Below the pieces are notes generated by a model that was not told the DNA's origin, ran no database searches, and saw nothing but the letters and a program-made list of their open reading frames with translations. 18,835 nt of DNA from Rhodoferax sp. (GTDB lineage: Bacteria; Pseudomonadota; Gammaproteobacteria; Burkholderiales; Burkholderiaceae): the NCBI GenBank assembly GCA_020048295.1, contig JAIFMT010000255.1:1-18835 (forward strand). The letters run 5' to 3'. This document shows, one piece after another, positions 7,343 to 14,514 of the stretch. Both the position numbers and the translations under genes were made by a program. The first letter of the stretch is position 1; the number at the start of each line of letters is the position of its first letter.

Positions 7343-7376
7343 ATGATAGTGACAGCTTATGAAAAAATGATGACAT
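7343..7376 (-). promoter_or_regulatory. Candidate Pho-like promoter of the EAL/GGDEF gene
   Basis: On the minus strand, units ATGTCATCATT and TTTTCATAAGC lie 11 bases apart. Six bases (TGTCAC) then lead to TATCAT (7348-7343), five of six matches to TATAAT. The ATG is six bases further, implying a leaderless transcript. The second unit is weak. Confidence 0.33.
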
Positions 7377-7392
7377 TCATGAATGGCAAATG

Positions 7393-7426
7393 CGGTTAAA
7401 CCGTATAAACTATATATTCTGTTTAT
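7393..7426 (+). promoter_or_regulatory. Candidate promoter/operator of the basic H1-like protein
   Basis: The AT-rich divergent space holds a perfect palindrome CGGTTAAACCG (7393-7403) and an inverted repeat ATAAAC-N10-GTTTAT (7405-7426). The repeat encloses a -10-like TATATT (7413-7418). Another palindrome, ATTCATGAAT, is at 7375-7384. The symmetric site over the -10 would suit autoregulation by the ribbon-helix-helix protein encoded next. Confidence 0.35.
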
Positions 7427-7441
7427 CCAAGGAGCATCTTG

Positions 7442-7936
7442 ATGTCATCGACCGAATCCACCACGCCAGTTACCGTGCCTGCAGTTTCTCCTGCGGTGAG
7501 CATCGTTGCGGCAAAGGCTGACACTGACTCGAAGTTGCCAACAAAAAAACCGGCCAAGGCAGCGCTCAAGAAACCCACGGCATCGACCAAACCTGCGACG
7601 AAACCCGTGACGGTGAATGCCGTCAAGTCCAGCGCAAAGTCAGACACCACGGCTGCTGCCAAAGCCAGTGCCGAAGTGGCGGCTAAAGCCAAAATAGAGA
7701 AACTCCTCAAGGCCAAAAAGCCCAAACTGGTGCGTGACAGTTTCACCATTCCGAAAGCCGAATATGCCGTGCTGGAAGAACTCAAACAGCGCGCCACCGA
7801 GTTGGCCAGCCCGGTGAAAAAAACCGAACTGTTGCGCGCGGGCATCAAGGCGCTCGCGGCCATGGCCGATGCGGGCTTTCTGGCAGCGCTCAAGGCGGTT
7901 CCTGCGATCAAGACCGGTCGTCCAGCCAAGGAATGA
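7442..7936 (+). CDS. Basic H1-like protein with probable ribbon-helix-helix domain
   Basis: A 164-residue protein with two parts. Residues 1-95 are low-complexity and rich in Lys, Ala, Pro and Thr (KKPAKAALKKP, TKPATKPV), like histone H1-type tails of bacteria. Residues 96-140 (VRDSFTIPKAEYAVLEELKQ, then KKTELLRAGIKAL) have the strand-helix-helix pattern of ribbon-helix-helix DNA-binding domains. The end, KTGRPAKE, has a GRP core like an AT-hook. AGGAG at 7430-7434 lies seven bases before the ATG, so this start is well supported; a TTG one codon earlier is less likely. I infer a nucleoid-associated or regulatory DNA-binding protein, perhaps autoregulated. It converges on the phosphoesterase gene with 12 bases between the stops. 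Confidence 0.85.
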   Translation: MSSTESTTPVTVPAVSPAVSIVAAKADTDSKLPTKKPAKAALKKPTASTKPATKPVTVNAVKSSAKSDTTAAAKASAEVAAKAKIEKLLKAKKPKLVRDSFTIPKAEYAVLEELKQRATELASPVKKTELLRAGIKALAAMADAGFLAALKAVPAIKTGRPAKE

Positions 7937-7948
7937 AGGTTGGGAGCC

Positions 7949-8878
7949 TCAGGCGGTGGTGCGGATGGTCACCTTGTCTGGCCGTTCCTGTAGCTCATGC
8001 GTGGGTGCCCACTGCACCAGCTCCAGCTGGCCGCTGTAGTGTTCCACCAGCGCCGTGCAGCTTTCCACCCAGTCGCCGTCGTTGCAGTACAAAATGCCGT
8101 TGATGTCGCGCATCTCGGCATGATGAATGTGGCCACACACCACGCCTTGATGGCCGCGCCGCTTGGCTTCGCTGGCCACCGCCTGTTCAAAATCTCCCAC
8201 GTACATCACCGCTTTTTTGACCTTGTGCTTCAGGTAGGCTGAAAGCGACCAGTAGGGCAGGCCAAAGCGCTGGCGCCAGTGGTTGAGGTAGCGGTTGAGT
8301 TTGAGGGTGATCTCATACATGTAGTCACCCAGGTGGGCCAGCCACTTGGCACACAGAATCACCCCATCGAAACGGTCGCCGTGCGTGACCCACAGGCTTT
8401 TGCCATCCGCGGTGGTGTGGATCGCGTCGTCAGAGACTTCAATGCCACCAAACTGGTGGCCAAAAAAGCCGCGCAAGAATTCATCATGGTTACCAGGCAC
8501 ATAAATGATGCGGCAGCCTTTGCGCGCGCGGCGCAACAGCTTTTGCACCACATCGTTGTGCAGCTCGGGCCAATACCAGCGGCGGCGCAATTGCCAGCCA
8601 TCGATGATGTCGCCGACCAGGTAGAGGTAGTCGCTGGAGTTGTTTTTGATGAAATTGAGCAAAGCTTTCGCTTGACAGCCCGGCGTGCCCAAATGCAGGT
8701 CCGAGATAAAGATGGCGCGATAGCTGTGGTGCGGTGACTCATCAGGCTCGTCGCCCAGCGCTGTGGGCGGCGTGCCACTGACCTGCGGCAACGAGCCGCC
8801 GCCAGCGCTGGCGCGCAGCATGGCTCCCGAGAGTGCCTGGGCACCGCGGTCAAAGGCGGGACTGAACATGTTTGTCAT
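7949..8878 (-). CDS. plcP: PlcP/LpxH-type metallophosphoesterase (probable phospholipase C in lipid remodelling)
   Basis: A 309-residue calcineurin-like phosphoesterase of the group often labelled UDP-2,3-diacylglucosamine diphosphatase. Metal-site motifs are all present: SDLHLG (Asp60, His62), GDIIDGW (Asp90), GNHDE (Asn130, His131), THGDRFDG (His166) and GHIHHAEMR (His250, His252). The blocks RRRWYWPELHNDVVQKLLRR and YCNDGDWVESCTALVEH are those of the PlcP subgroup, not of true LpxH (about 240 residues). PlcP removes the head group of phospholipids to give diacylglycerol in phosphate-starved bacteria. Residues 1-50 are an unconserved tail. AGGAG six bases before the ATG fixes the start. LplT diverges from it, and a glycosyltransferase is two genes away, which supports the PlcP reading. 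Substrate is inferred. Confidence 0.85.
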   Translation of the reverse strand: MTNMFSPAFDRGAQALSGAMLRASAGGGSLPQVSGTPPTALGDEPDESPHHSYRAIFISDLHLGTPGCQAKALLNFIKNNSSDYLYLVGDIIDGWQLRRRWYWPELHNDVVQKLLRRARKGCRIIYVPGNHDEFLRGFFGHQFGGIEVSDDAIHTTADGKSLWVTHGDRFDGVILCAKWLAHLGDYMYEITLKLNRYLNHWRQRFGLPYWSLSAYLKHKVKKAVMYVGDFEQAVASEAKRRGHQGVVCGHIHHAEMRDINGILYCNDGDWVESCTALVEHYSGQLELVQWAPTHELQERPDKVTIRTTA

Positions 8879-8931
8879 AGCACTCTCCTGGTGGATGGCG
8901 TCCTTGAAATCGATGCGTCATGGTGACCGGC

Positions 8932-8975
8932 TCGCATGACGTGTCCGTGGCATAAATATGGCTTATTTATGACAT
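8932..8975 (-). promoter_or_regulatory. Candidate Pho box array facing plcP
   Basis: On the minus strand four units follow at 11-base steps: ATGTCATAAAT, AAGCCATATTT, ATGCCACGGAC and ACGTCATGCGA. The first and last keep GTCAT. An inverted repeat, CATAAATA-N5-TATTTATG (8951-8971), lies inside. No convincing -10 is seen six bases after the array. Confidence 0.35.
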
Positions 8976-8989
8976 TGAAATTGCCTCGG

Positions 8990-9023
8990 CTGTCATCACA
9001 GCTTCATATCCAGGCCATCGAAT
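8990..9023 (+). promoter_or_regulatory. Candidate PhoB-dependent promoter of lplT
   Basis: CTGTCATCACA matches the PhoB half-site at all seven core positions. GCTTCATATCC follows 11 bases later, and six bases on is TCGAAT (9018-9023), four of six matches to TATAAT. The leader to the lplT start would be about 45 bases. Confidence 0.35.
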
Positions 9024-9074
9024 GCAGGCCAACGCAATCCGCTGAACCAACGCAATTTCTATTTCTGACCCTTT

Positions 9075-10313
9075 ATGCCACGCACGTTCTATCTGGTTCT
9101 GGCGGTCCAATTCATTTCAACCCTGGCGGACAACGCCTTGCTGATCGTGGCGATCGCCCGGGTGATGGAGCTTGACGGCCCGGCATGGATCATTCCGGTC
9201 ATCAAGATCAGTTTCACCGTCTTTTATGTGCTGCTGGCACCCATTGCAGGGCCGGTTGCCGATGCCTTTCGCAAGGGTCGGGTGATGCTGGCGGCCAACT
9301 TTCTGAAGGTTTGCGCGGTGGTCTGGATGCTGGCTGGCGCTGATCCGGCACTGGCCATTGGTCTGGCTGGTTTGGGTGCCGCCCTGTACGCACCCGCCAA
9401 ATATGGTTTGATCACCGAGCTGTTGCCGTCCCGCGATTTGGTGCGTGCGAATGGCTTTTTTGAGAGTGTGACAGTCTGCGCGGTGATTTTTGGCACCGCG
9501 CTGGGCGGCTTGCTGGTTAGCCCGTTGCTGCCGGTGTTGCATGTGCCCCCTTGGCTGCTAGCGGCTGGCCAGACCCCCACCCAGCTGCTGGCGGGAATGC
9601 TGTGCCTGGTGGCGATGAATGCACTGGCCACGGCACTCAGCCTGGGGGTTGCTGACAGCGGCGCACGTTACGCACGGCATTCCATTCACCCGGTGGCCCT
9701 GTTCATGCGCTTCTACCGCGAAAACCTGATCTTGTGGCGTGACCCGGTGGGGGGCTTGTCGATGACGGTCACCACCTTGTTGTGGGCTGTGGGGGCCACG
9801 CTGCAACTGATTGTGTTGCGCTGGGCCAACGAGTCATTGGGCTTGAGCCTGACCAACGCTGCCTATCTGCAAGGGGTTACCGCGCTCGGCGTGATTGCTG
9901 GCGCCATTTTGGCCAGCCGCTTTGTCAGTCTGGAACAGGCCACCGGGCTGCTGCCAATTGGCGTGCTGATTGGCCTGCTGGTGCCGCTGATGCTGGCGGT
10001 GCATACGGTTGGTATGGCGGTGGCGTTGCTGGTGACGGTTGGCGCACTGGCCGGCTTTTTTGTGGTGCCAATGAACGCCATGCTGCAGCACCGGGGCTGC
10101 CAGCTGCTTACCGCCGGGCGTTCGATTGCGGTGCAGGGCTTTAATGAGAATGCCGGCATGTTGCTGATGTTGGCAGCTTACGCTCTGGGCACCGCCAGCC
10201 AGGTATCCTTGGCAGGTCTGGTCTGGGCGCTGGGCATGTTGGTGACTGGTGGCATGGTGCTGATTTACCTGGGCCACAGTCGCTCATCAGCGTTGTCCAC
10301 CGTCATTCGCTGA
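9075..10313 (+). CDS. lplT: Lysophospholipid transporter LplT
   Basis: A 412-residue major facilitator protein with about twelve hydrophobic segments. The N-terminus (QFISTLADNALLIVAIARVM) is the LplT signature. Other family blocks are FYVLLAPIAGPVADAFRKGR, LYAPAKYGLITELLPSRDLV, ANGFFESVTVCAVIFGTALGG and VPMNAMLQHRG. LplT flips lysophospholipids inward across the inner membrane so that an acyltransferase can repair them; no fused or neighbouring aas gene is seen here. A stop codon three codons upstream (TGA 9066-9068) makes 9075 the only ATG choice; no Shine-Dalgarno sequence is visible. It diverges from plcP and is followed by the glycosyltransferase after 62 bases, in the same direction. 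Confidence 0.93.
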   Translation: MPRTFYLVLAVQFISTLADNALLIVAIARVMELDGPAWIIPVIKISFTVFYVLLAPIAGPVADAFRKGRVMLAANFLKVCAVVWMLAGADPALAIGLAGLGAALYAPAKYGLITELLPSRDLVRANGFFESVTVCAVIFGTALGGLLVSPLLPVLHVPPWLLAAGQTPTQLLAGMLCLVAMNALATALSLGVADSGARYARHSIHPVALFMRFYRENLILWRDPVGGLSMTVTTLLWAVGATLQLIVLRWANESLGLSLTNAAYLQGVTALGVIAGAILASRFVSLEQATGLLPIGVLIGLLVPLMLAVHTVGMAVALLVTVGALAGFFVVPMNAMLQHRGCQLLTAGRSIAVQGFNENAGMLLMLAAYALGTASQVSLAGLVWALGMLVTGGMVLIYLGHSRSSALSTVIR

Positions 10314-10368
10314 TGTCTTCCAAATGTCAAAAAAGCATCACGAATCTGTTATGTGCGGTCTTTATGCT
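10313..10368 (+). promoter_or_regulatory. Candidate Pho-type promoter of the glycosyltransferase
   Basis: Four 11-base units run back to back: ATGTCTTCCAA, ATGTCAAAAAA, GCATCACGAAT and CTGTTATGTGC. The last matches CTGTCAT at six of seven. GGTCTT follows, then TATGCT (10363-10368), a -10-like hexamer at the phoA spacing. The ATG is seven bases further, so the transcript would be almost leaderless. Confidence 0.38.
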
Positions 10369-10375
10369 TTGAGGC

Positions 10376-11626
10376 ATGAACCCCACCGAAGACCTGCTTG
10401 TCGAATCCTTTTCCGCGCAACCTGCTCCGCTCAGGATCGCCGTGGTGACCGAGACGTTTCCGCCTGAAGTCAATGGCGTGGCGATGACGCTCGGGCGCAT
10501 TGTGGATGGGTTGATCCGTCGCGGCCACATCATCCAGCTGATTCGGCCGCGCCAGGCGCGCGAGGTGGGCGGGCTGACGCTCAACGGCATTGAAGAAATC
10601 TTGTCGCCTGGCGTGCCGCTGCCGGCCTATGGCGATTTGCGCTTTGGCCTGCCCTCAAAACGCCGGCTGCTCAAACTGTGGAGCGCCAACCGTCCTGACA
10701 TCGTCCATGTGGTCACCGAAGGCCCACTGGGATGGTCGGCGGTGGCGGCAGCGCGCAAGCTGCAGCTGCCCATGACCAGCTCGTTTCACACCAATTTTCA
10801 GAGTTACTCGCGGCATTACGGGCTGGGGCTGCTGAAGGCTCCCATCGAGAGCTATTTGCGCAAGCTGCACAACCGCACCCAGACCACCATGGTGCCGACC
10901 CGCGCCTTGGTGCTGGATTTGCAAAAGCGGGGTTATCAAAACGTCAAGTTGCTGTCGCGTGGCGTGGCCTCTGACCTGTTTTCTCCTAACAAGCGTTCGC
11001 CGGCCTTGCGCAGCAGCTGGGGCGTGGGCGATGACGATTTGGTGGTGTTGCTGGTGGGGCGACTGGCCAAGGAGAAAAATGTCGGCTTGGTGATCACCGC
11101 GTTTCGCGCCATCCAGCGCCAGCAGCCGCGTGCCAAACTGGTGTTTGTGGGCGATGGTCCGCTGCGCGAAGCCTTGCAGCTGACGTGCCCCGATGCCATT
11201 TTTGCTGGCGTGCGCAAAGGCGAAGACCTGGCTGCACATTACGCCAGTGGCGACCTGTTCTTGTTTTCGAGCCTGACCGAGACCTTTGGCAACGTGGTGC
11301 CCGAGGCGCTGGCCAGCGGACTGGCGCTGGTATCGTATGCCAGCGCAGCAGCGCAAGAGCTGATCACCTCCGGGCTCAACGGAATGCTGGTGCCAGCCGA
11401 CGACGAGCTGAAGTTTGTCAACACGGCGGTGGCCGTGGCACAAGACACCGAGTTGCGCCAGCGACTGCAGCGCGCCGCCCGCCCCAGCGTCGCACACCTG
11501 GCGTGGGAGGCTATTTACGACTGCTTTGCCGAGCATCTGACCCGGGTATTGGAAAGCGGCGACACCGCTTTTCACGCCAACGCCCGGCGTTTGCCGGTGG
11601 AGCCAATCAGCCAAGCCAGCGCATAA
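10376..11626 (+). CDS. Family 4 glycosyltransferase, probable diacylglycerol glycosyltransferase
   Basis: A 416-residue GT-B enzyme of family GT4. The acceptor half starts with LRIAVVTETFPPEVNGVAMT (about 19-38) and contains SFHTNFQSYSRHYG (His138). The donor half has VLLVGRLAKEKNVG (about 224-237), VFVGDGPLRE and the EX7E motif ETFGNVVPE (Glu302 to Glu310). It is the type related to SqdX and to mannosyltransferases such as PimB. With plcP and lplT nearby I infer that it glycosylates diacylglycerol, as the Agt partner of PlcP does in phosphate-starved bacteria; an exported polysaccharide role is the alternative. The in-frame stop TGA at 10370-10372 limits the start to 10376. The 3' end overlaps psd by 20 bases, tail to tail. 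The sugar donor cannot be read from sequence. Confidence 0.9.
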   Translation: MNPTEDLLVESFSAQPAPLRIAVVTETFPPEVNGVAMTLGRIVDGLIRRGHIIQLIRPRQAREVGGLTLNGIEEILSPGVPLPAYGDLRFGLPSKRRLLKLWSANRPDIVHVVTEGPLGWSAVAAARKLQLPMTSSFHTNFQSYSRHYGLGLLKAPIESYLRKLHNRTQTTMVPTRALVLDLQKRGYQNVKLLSRGVASDLFSPNKRSPALRSSWGVGDDDLVVLLVGRLAKEKNVGLVITAFRAIQRQQPRAKLVFVGDGPLREALQLTCPDAIFAGVRKGEDLAAHYASGDLFLFSSLTETFGNVVPEALASGLALVSYASAAAQELITSGLNGMLVPADDELKFVNTAVAVAQDTELRQRLQRAARPSVAHLAWEAIYDCFAEHLTRVLESGDTAFHANARRLPVEPISQASA

Positions 11627-12488
11627 GTGCCTGCCCCAGCTGGATGCGCGAGCCTGTCTGCAACCCCGCTGCCAGCACAAATCCCTTGGGTGCCAGCACG
11701 ATGACGGTGGAGCCATGCTGAAACCAGCCCATTTCCTGACCTTTGGCAAAGCTGGCATCGCAAGCGATTTGCCGCGGACCGCTGTATTTGAGGTGAAACA
11801 GCACATCGAGAAAGTGCAGCCGGATGCTGGCCACCAGAATCGCGGCCACCGGCACCAGCGCCACCCGCTGACCGGCGCAGGCGCTGTTGCCCAGCAGCGT
11901 GGTACCAATATAGGCGCGCTCGTTCTTGCAAAACAGCTTTTCCACCCGTTTGAGTGCAATCGGGTTGACGTTCCAGGTGTCGCCCGAAAAATAGCGTACC
12001 TGATCGACGTGGCAGTCATAGGGCGCGTGAAAGCGGTGGTACATGCTCGAAGTCAGGCGCAGCGTGACAAACGTGCCGTCGCGCCAGGCTTCAACACTTT
12101 CATCGGGTCCGATCAGGTCTTCCAGCGTGTACGGAAACCCTTTGGCCTGAAACACCGCCGTGCCTTCAATGCGACCCTGGGCTCCGACGATGGCATCCAC
12201 CGGGCTGCTCAGCACCTCGGATGCCATGTCCACCGTGCGGGCACCGGGTTTGAGCTCGCGGGTAAAGCAGTCGTGCATGCTGGTAAAGCGCGCTTTTTTG
12301 GCTTCGCTGAGGTCCAGGTCGGTAAAAAACTGCCAGATGGCAATCGAGGCATCGCGCACCCAGGGCTGCTCGATCTTGCTGAACCAGCCCAGAAAGCGCG
12401 TCAGCGTGTTGCGTGGCAAGCGGTTGGTCAGAAGAAAGTTCAGGTCTTCGTGGCCAAGTATTTTTTGAATTTGGGTGCGGATGCTCAT
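11607..12488 (-). CDS. psd: Phosphatidylserine decarboxylase
   Basis: A 293-residue proenzyme that makes phosphatidylethanolamine. Catalytic motifs are SPVDAIV (Asp98), YHRFHAPYDC (His151, His154) and the self-cleavage site QHGSTVIVL, with cleavage expected between Gly259 and Ser260. Most bacterial enzymes have LGST; here it is HGST, but the Gly-Ser pair is kept. The N-terminus (RTQIQKILGHEDLNFLLTNR) matches the Psd helix region. I chose the ATG at 12488; the frame continues upstream to 12614, but that would run over the start of the divergent aminotransferase. No clear ribosome site is seen. It converges on the glycosyltransferase and diverges from the aminotransferase with 44 bases between the starts. 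Confidence 0.93.
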   Translation of the reverse strand: MSIRTQIQKILGHEDLNFLLTNRLPRNTLTRFLGWFSKIEQPWVRDASIAIWQFFTDLDLSEAKKARFTSMHDCFTRELKPGARTVDMASEVLSSPVDAIVGAQGRIEGTAVFQAKGFPYTLEDLIGPDESVEAWRDGTFVTLRLTSSMYHRFHAPYDCHVDQVRYFSGDTWNVNPIALKRVEKLFCKNERAYIGTTLLGNSACAGQRVALVPVAAILVASIRLHFLDVLFHLKYSGPRQIACDASFAKGQEMGWFQHGSTVIVLAPKGFVLAAGLQTGSRIQLGQALMRWLG

Positions 12489-12532
12489 GTTTTTGGGTTT
12501 TGAAATTTGTTTTGTATTGAAAGTGGACAGGC

Positions 12533-14197
12533 ATGAATGAAACGTTTGATCTGAATACGCTGGCGCTCTATGGTGCTGGTGGTGTGGCCTTGTTGTGGGC
12601 GTTGCTGCAAGCACGCCAGCGGCTGCAGTTGTCGCTGGCCAAACACCGCTCGCTGGCCGGGCACCCGCGTACCGCGCGCCGGGTGGCGGCGCTGCTGCCG
12701 CGCTACGCTTACCCGCCAGAGCAGATGCTGGAGGTGGATGGCGCGCCGCAAGACGTGGTGGCGCACCGGCGCAGCGCGCTGGAGCGGCTGGTGGCCAGTT
12801 TTAAAACCCGTTATGCCAAAAGTGTGGCGCACACCACCGAGGCGGCCAAGGGGCTGTCGGACCTGCAATTTGTCAGTGCCTACCGTGTGCCGTTCCAGTT
12901 CAAGAACATGGTTGATCAAGGCTTGAAAATTGCCTCGTTTGTGCAATCGACCTCGGGTGTGACGGTGACCGATCTGGACGGCAACACCTTTTACGACCTG
13001 ACCGGCTCGTACGGAGTGAACCTGTTTGGCAACGATTTCTACAAGCAAAGCATCGATCAGGGCGCTGACATGGTGCGCGAACTCGGGCCGGTGCTGGGTG
13101 CTTACCACCCGGTGGTGGTGGACAACGTGCAGCGCCTCAAGCGTATTTCGGGCATGGATGAGGTCACCTTCCACATGTCGGGCACCGAAGCCGTCATGCA
13201 GGCGGTGCGGCTGGCGCGCTACCACAGTGGGCGCAACAAGGTGGTGCGTTTTTGCGGTGCTTATCACGGTTGGTGGGGCGATGTGCAGCCGGGCATTGGC
13301 AACCCGATTGCCGCGCGCGACACTTTCACGCTGTCGGAAATGGGTGCTGGCACCTTGCGTGTGTTGCGCAGTCGCAAAGACATTGCCTGCATTCTCATCA
13401 ACCCCTTGCAGGCACTGCACCCGAATGGCGCGGCACCCAGCGATTCGTCGCTGCTTGACAGTGGCCGCCGGGCTGGTTTTGACCGGTCTGCCTACACCGC
13501 CTGGCTGCAGGAATTGCGCCGTATTTGCGACGAGCGCGGCATTGCGCTGATTTTTGACGAGGTGTTTGTCGGCTTCCGGCTGGCGCTGGGTGGTGCGCAG
13601 GAATACTTTGGTGTGCATGCCGACATGGTGACCTATGGCAAAACCCTGGGTGGCGGTTTGCCCATTGGCGCGGTGTGCGGCAAACAGCCGTGGATGAAGC
13701 GCTTTCGCGAAGACGCGCCCGCCGATATCTGCTTTGCCCGTGGCACCTTCAACTCGCATCCGTATGTGATGGGGGCGATGAACGCGTTTTTGCAGTACCT
13801 GGACAGCGACACAGCAGCTGCCACCTATCGCGGACTCGACGAACGCTGGAACGCGCGCGCCGCGTTGATGAACCAGCGCCTGACGCAGGCGGGCGTGCCA
13901 GTGCAGGTGGCGCACATGTCGTCGATCTGGACCGTGCTGTTCACGCAGCCGGCTTGCTATAACTGGTTGTTTCAGCACTATTTACGCCTGGAAGGTCTGG
14001 CTTTGAGCTGGGTCGGCACCGGGCGCATCATCTTCAGCCTGAACTACACCGATGCCGACTTTGAGGCCGTGGTGCAGGGCTTTGTACGCGCTGGTCAGCA
14101 AATGCAGCAAGATGGTTGGTGGTGGAATGCTGCGCAAAGCAACAAAGACATCAAACGCCGCATCCTGCGCGAGCTGATTCGCGCAAAGTTAAGCTGA
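12533..14197 (+). CDS. Membrane-anchored class III aminotransferase
   Basis: A 554-residue PLP enzyme of the ornithine/glutamate-semialdehyde aminotransferase fold. PLP motifs are SGTEAVMQAVRLAR (216-229), GAYHGWWGD (242-250), FDEVFVGFRL (Asp342) and TYGKTLGGGLPIG, where Lys370 forms the Schiff base; GTFNSHPYVMGA lies at 404-415. A hydrophobic helix at residues 10-27 (LALYGAGGVALLWALLQA) and a basic stretch after it suggest an inner-membrane anchor. About 100 extra N-terminal residues set it apart from HemL (about 430 residues, soluble), so I do not call it hemL. It is divergent from psd, 44 bases apart. The substrate is unknown; a membrane-bound or lipid-like carbonyl substrate is one possibility. 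Confidence 0.87.
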   Translation: MNETFDLNTLALYGAGGVALLWALLQARQRLQLSLAKHRSLAGHPRTARRVAALLPRYAYPPEQMLEVDGAPQDVVAHRRSALERLVASFKTRYAKSVAHTTEAAKGLSDLQFVSAYRVPFQFKNMVDQGLKIASFVQSTSGVTVTDLDGNTFYDLTGSYGVNLFGNDFYKQSIDQGADMVRELGPVLGAYHPVVVDNVQRLKRISGMDEVTFHMSGTEAVMQAVRLARYHSGRNKVVRFCGAYHGWWGDVQPGIGNPIAARDTFTLSEMGAGTLRVLRSRKDIACILINPLQALHPNGAAPSDSSLLDSGRRAGFDRSAYTAWLQELRRICDERGIALIFDEVFVGFRLALGGAQEYFGVHADMVTYGKTLGGGLPIGAVCGKQPWMKRFREDAPADICFARGTFNSHPYVMGAMNAFLQYLDSDTAAATYRGLDERWNARAALMNQRLTQAGVPVQVAHMSSIWTVLFTQPACYNWLFQHYLRLEGLALSWVGTGRIIFSLNYTDADFEAVVQGFVRAGQQMQQDGWWWNAAQSNKDIKRRILRELIRAKLS

Positions 14198-14514
14198 GAC
14201 AGCCGCCAAAGCGCTCACGGCTGGCATGGCTGCCGCCGCTTGGGTGTGTTGAATGGCGAGTGGCTGAAAAGATCCGGTCATCAAGAGTTCTCCTTGGCCG
14301 GCAATTTAGCGGGAAATCATGGCAGGCGCGTGACAAAGCGTGTGACCGCCGCGTGAAATCTGGCTGACCCCAAGTCGGGTCGCTGGCGCAGCGCCAGCTG
14401 CCCTGTCAATGTTTGATATCTATTAGATAGCTGCTTGCGCTTATGCTGTATGGGCTGCAGCCTGATTTCTTATAAATTTATACCTATCGGCTGGGGGCTG
14501 ACAGACCCTGAATC
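14198..14514. other. Intergenic region with hairpins and a dispersed repeat
   Basis: No gene is supported in these 317 bases between the convergent aminotransferase and chemotaxis genes. It holds GACCC-N6-GGGTC (14366-14381), a compact perfect palindrome GCTGGCGC-A-GCGCCAGC (14382-14398), the dispersed repeat (14412-14470), and GGGCTGA-N13-TCAGCCC (14495-14521) that runs over the stop of the chemotaxis gene. None is followed by a clear T-run, so I do not call a terminator. Confidence 0.5.
14412..14470 (+). repeat. Dispersed repeat, intergenic copy
   Basis: TATCTATTAGATA, a near palindrome, leads into GATAGCTGCTTGCGC. GGGCTGCAGCC then follows 22 bases after GCTGC begins, with an ATTTC end. 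It aligns without gaps to the copies in tetR (530-582) and chrA (3223-3279). From memory, similar strings (ATAGCTGCTTGCGC...GGGCT..AGGCC) are common in Comamonadaceae genomes. Confidence 0.6.

Noticed and set aside
7949..8878. True LpxH (lipid A pathway)
   Set aside because: Too long, and it has the YWPELHNDVVQKLL and YCNDGDWVESC blocks of the PlcP-type subgroup; neighbours are lipid remodelling genes, not lipid A genes. Not fully excluded.
12485..13978. 497-codon open frame opposite the aminotransferase
   Set aside because: His/Gln/Arg-rich, no recognisable motif, and the other strand encodes a complete PLP enzyme. The same holds for long antisense frames at 10655-12019, 4002-4823, 5936-6718 and 16997-18097.
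12533..14197. HemL (glutamate-1-semialdehyde aminomutase)
   Set aside because: N-terminal membrane helix, about 120 residues too long, and no heme genes around it.
14325..14350. Two GTCAC motifs on the minus strand
   Set aside because: 12 bases apart and in a gap with no gene start downstream.
14382..14398. GC-rich palindrome as a terminator
   Set aside because: Loop is one base and no T-run follows on either strand.
14480..14495. GCCGATAGG on the minus strand, like a flagellar sigma-28 -10
   Set aside because: It is downstream of the chemotaxis gene, has no matching -35, and no gene starts after it.
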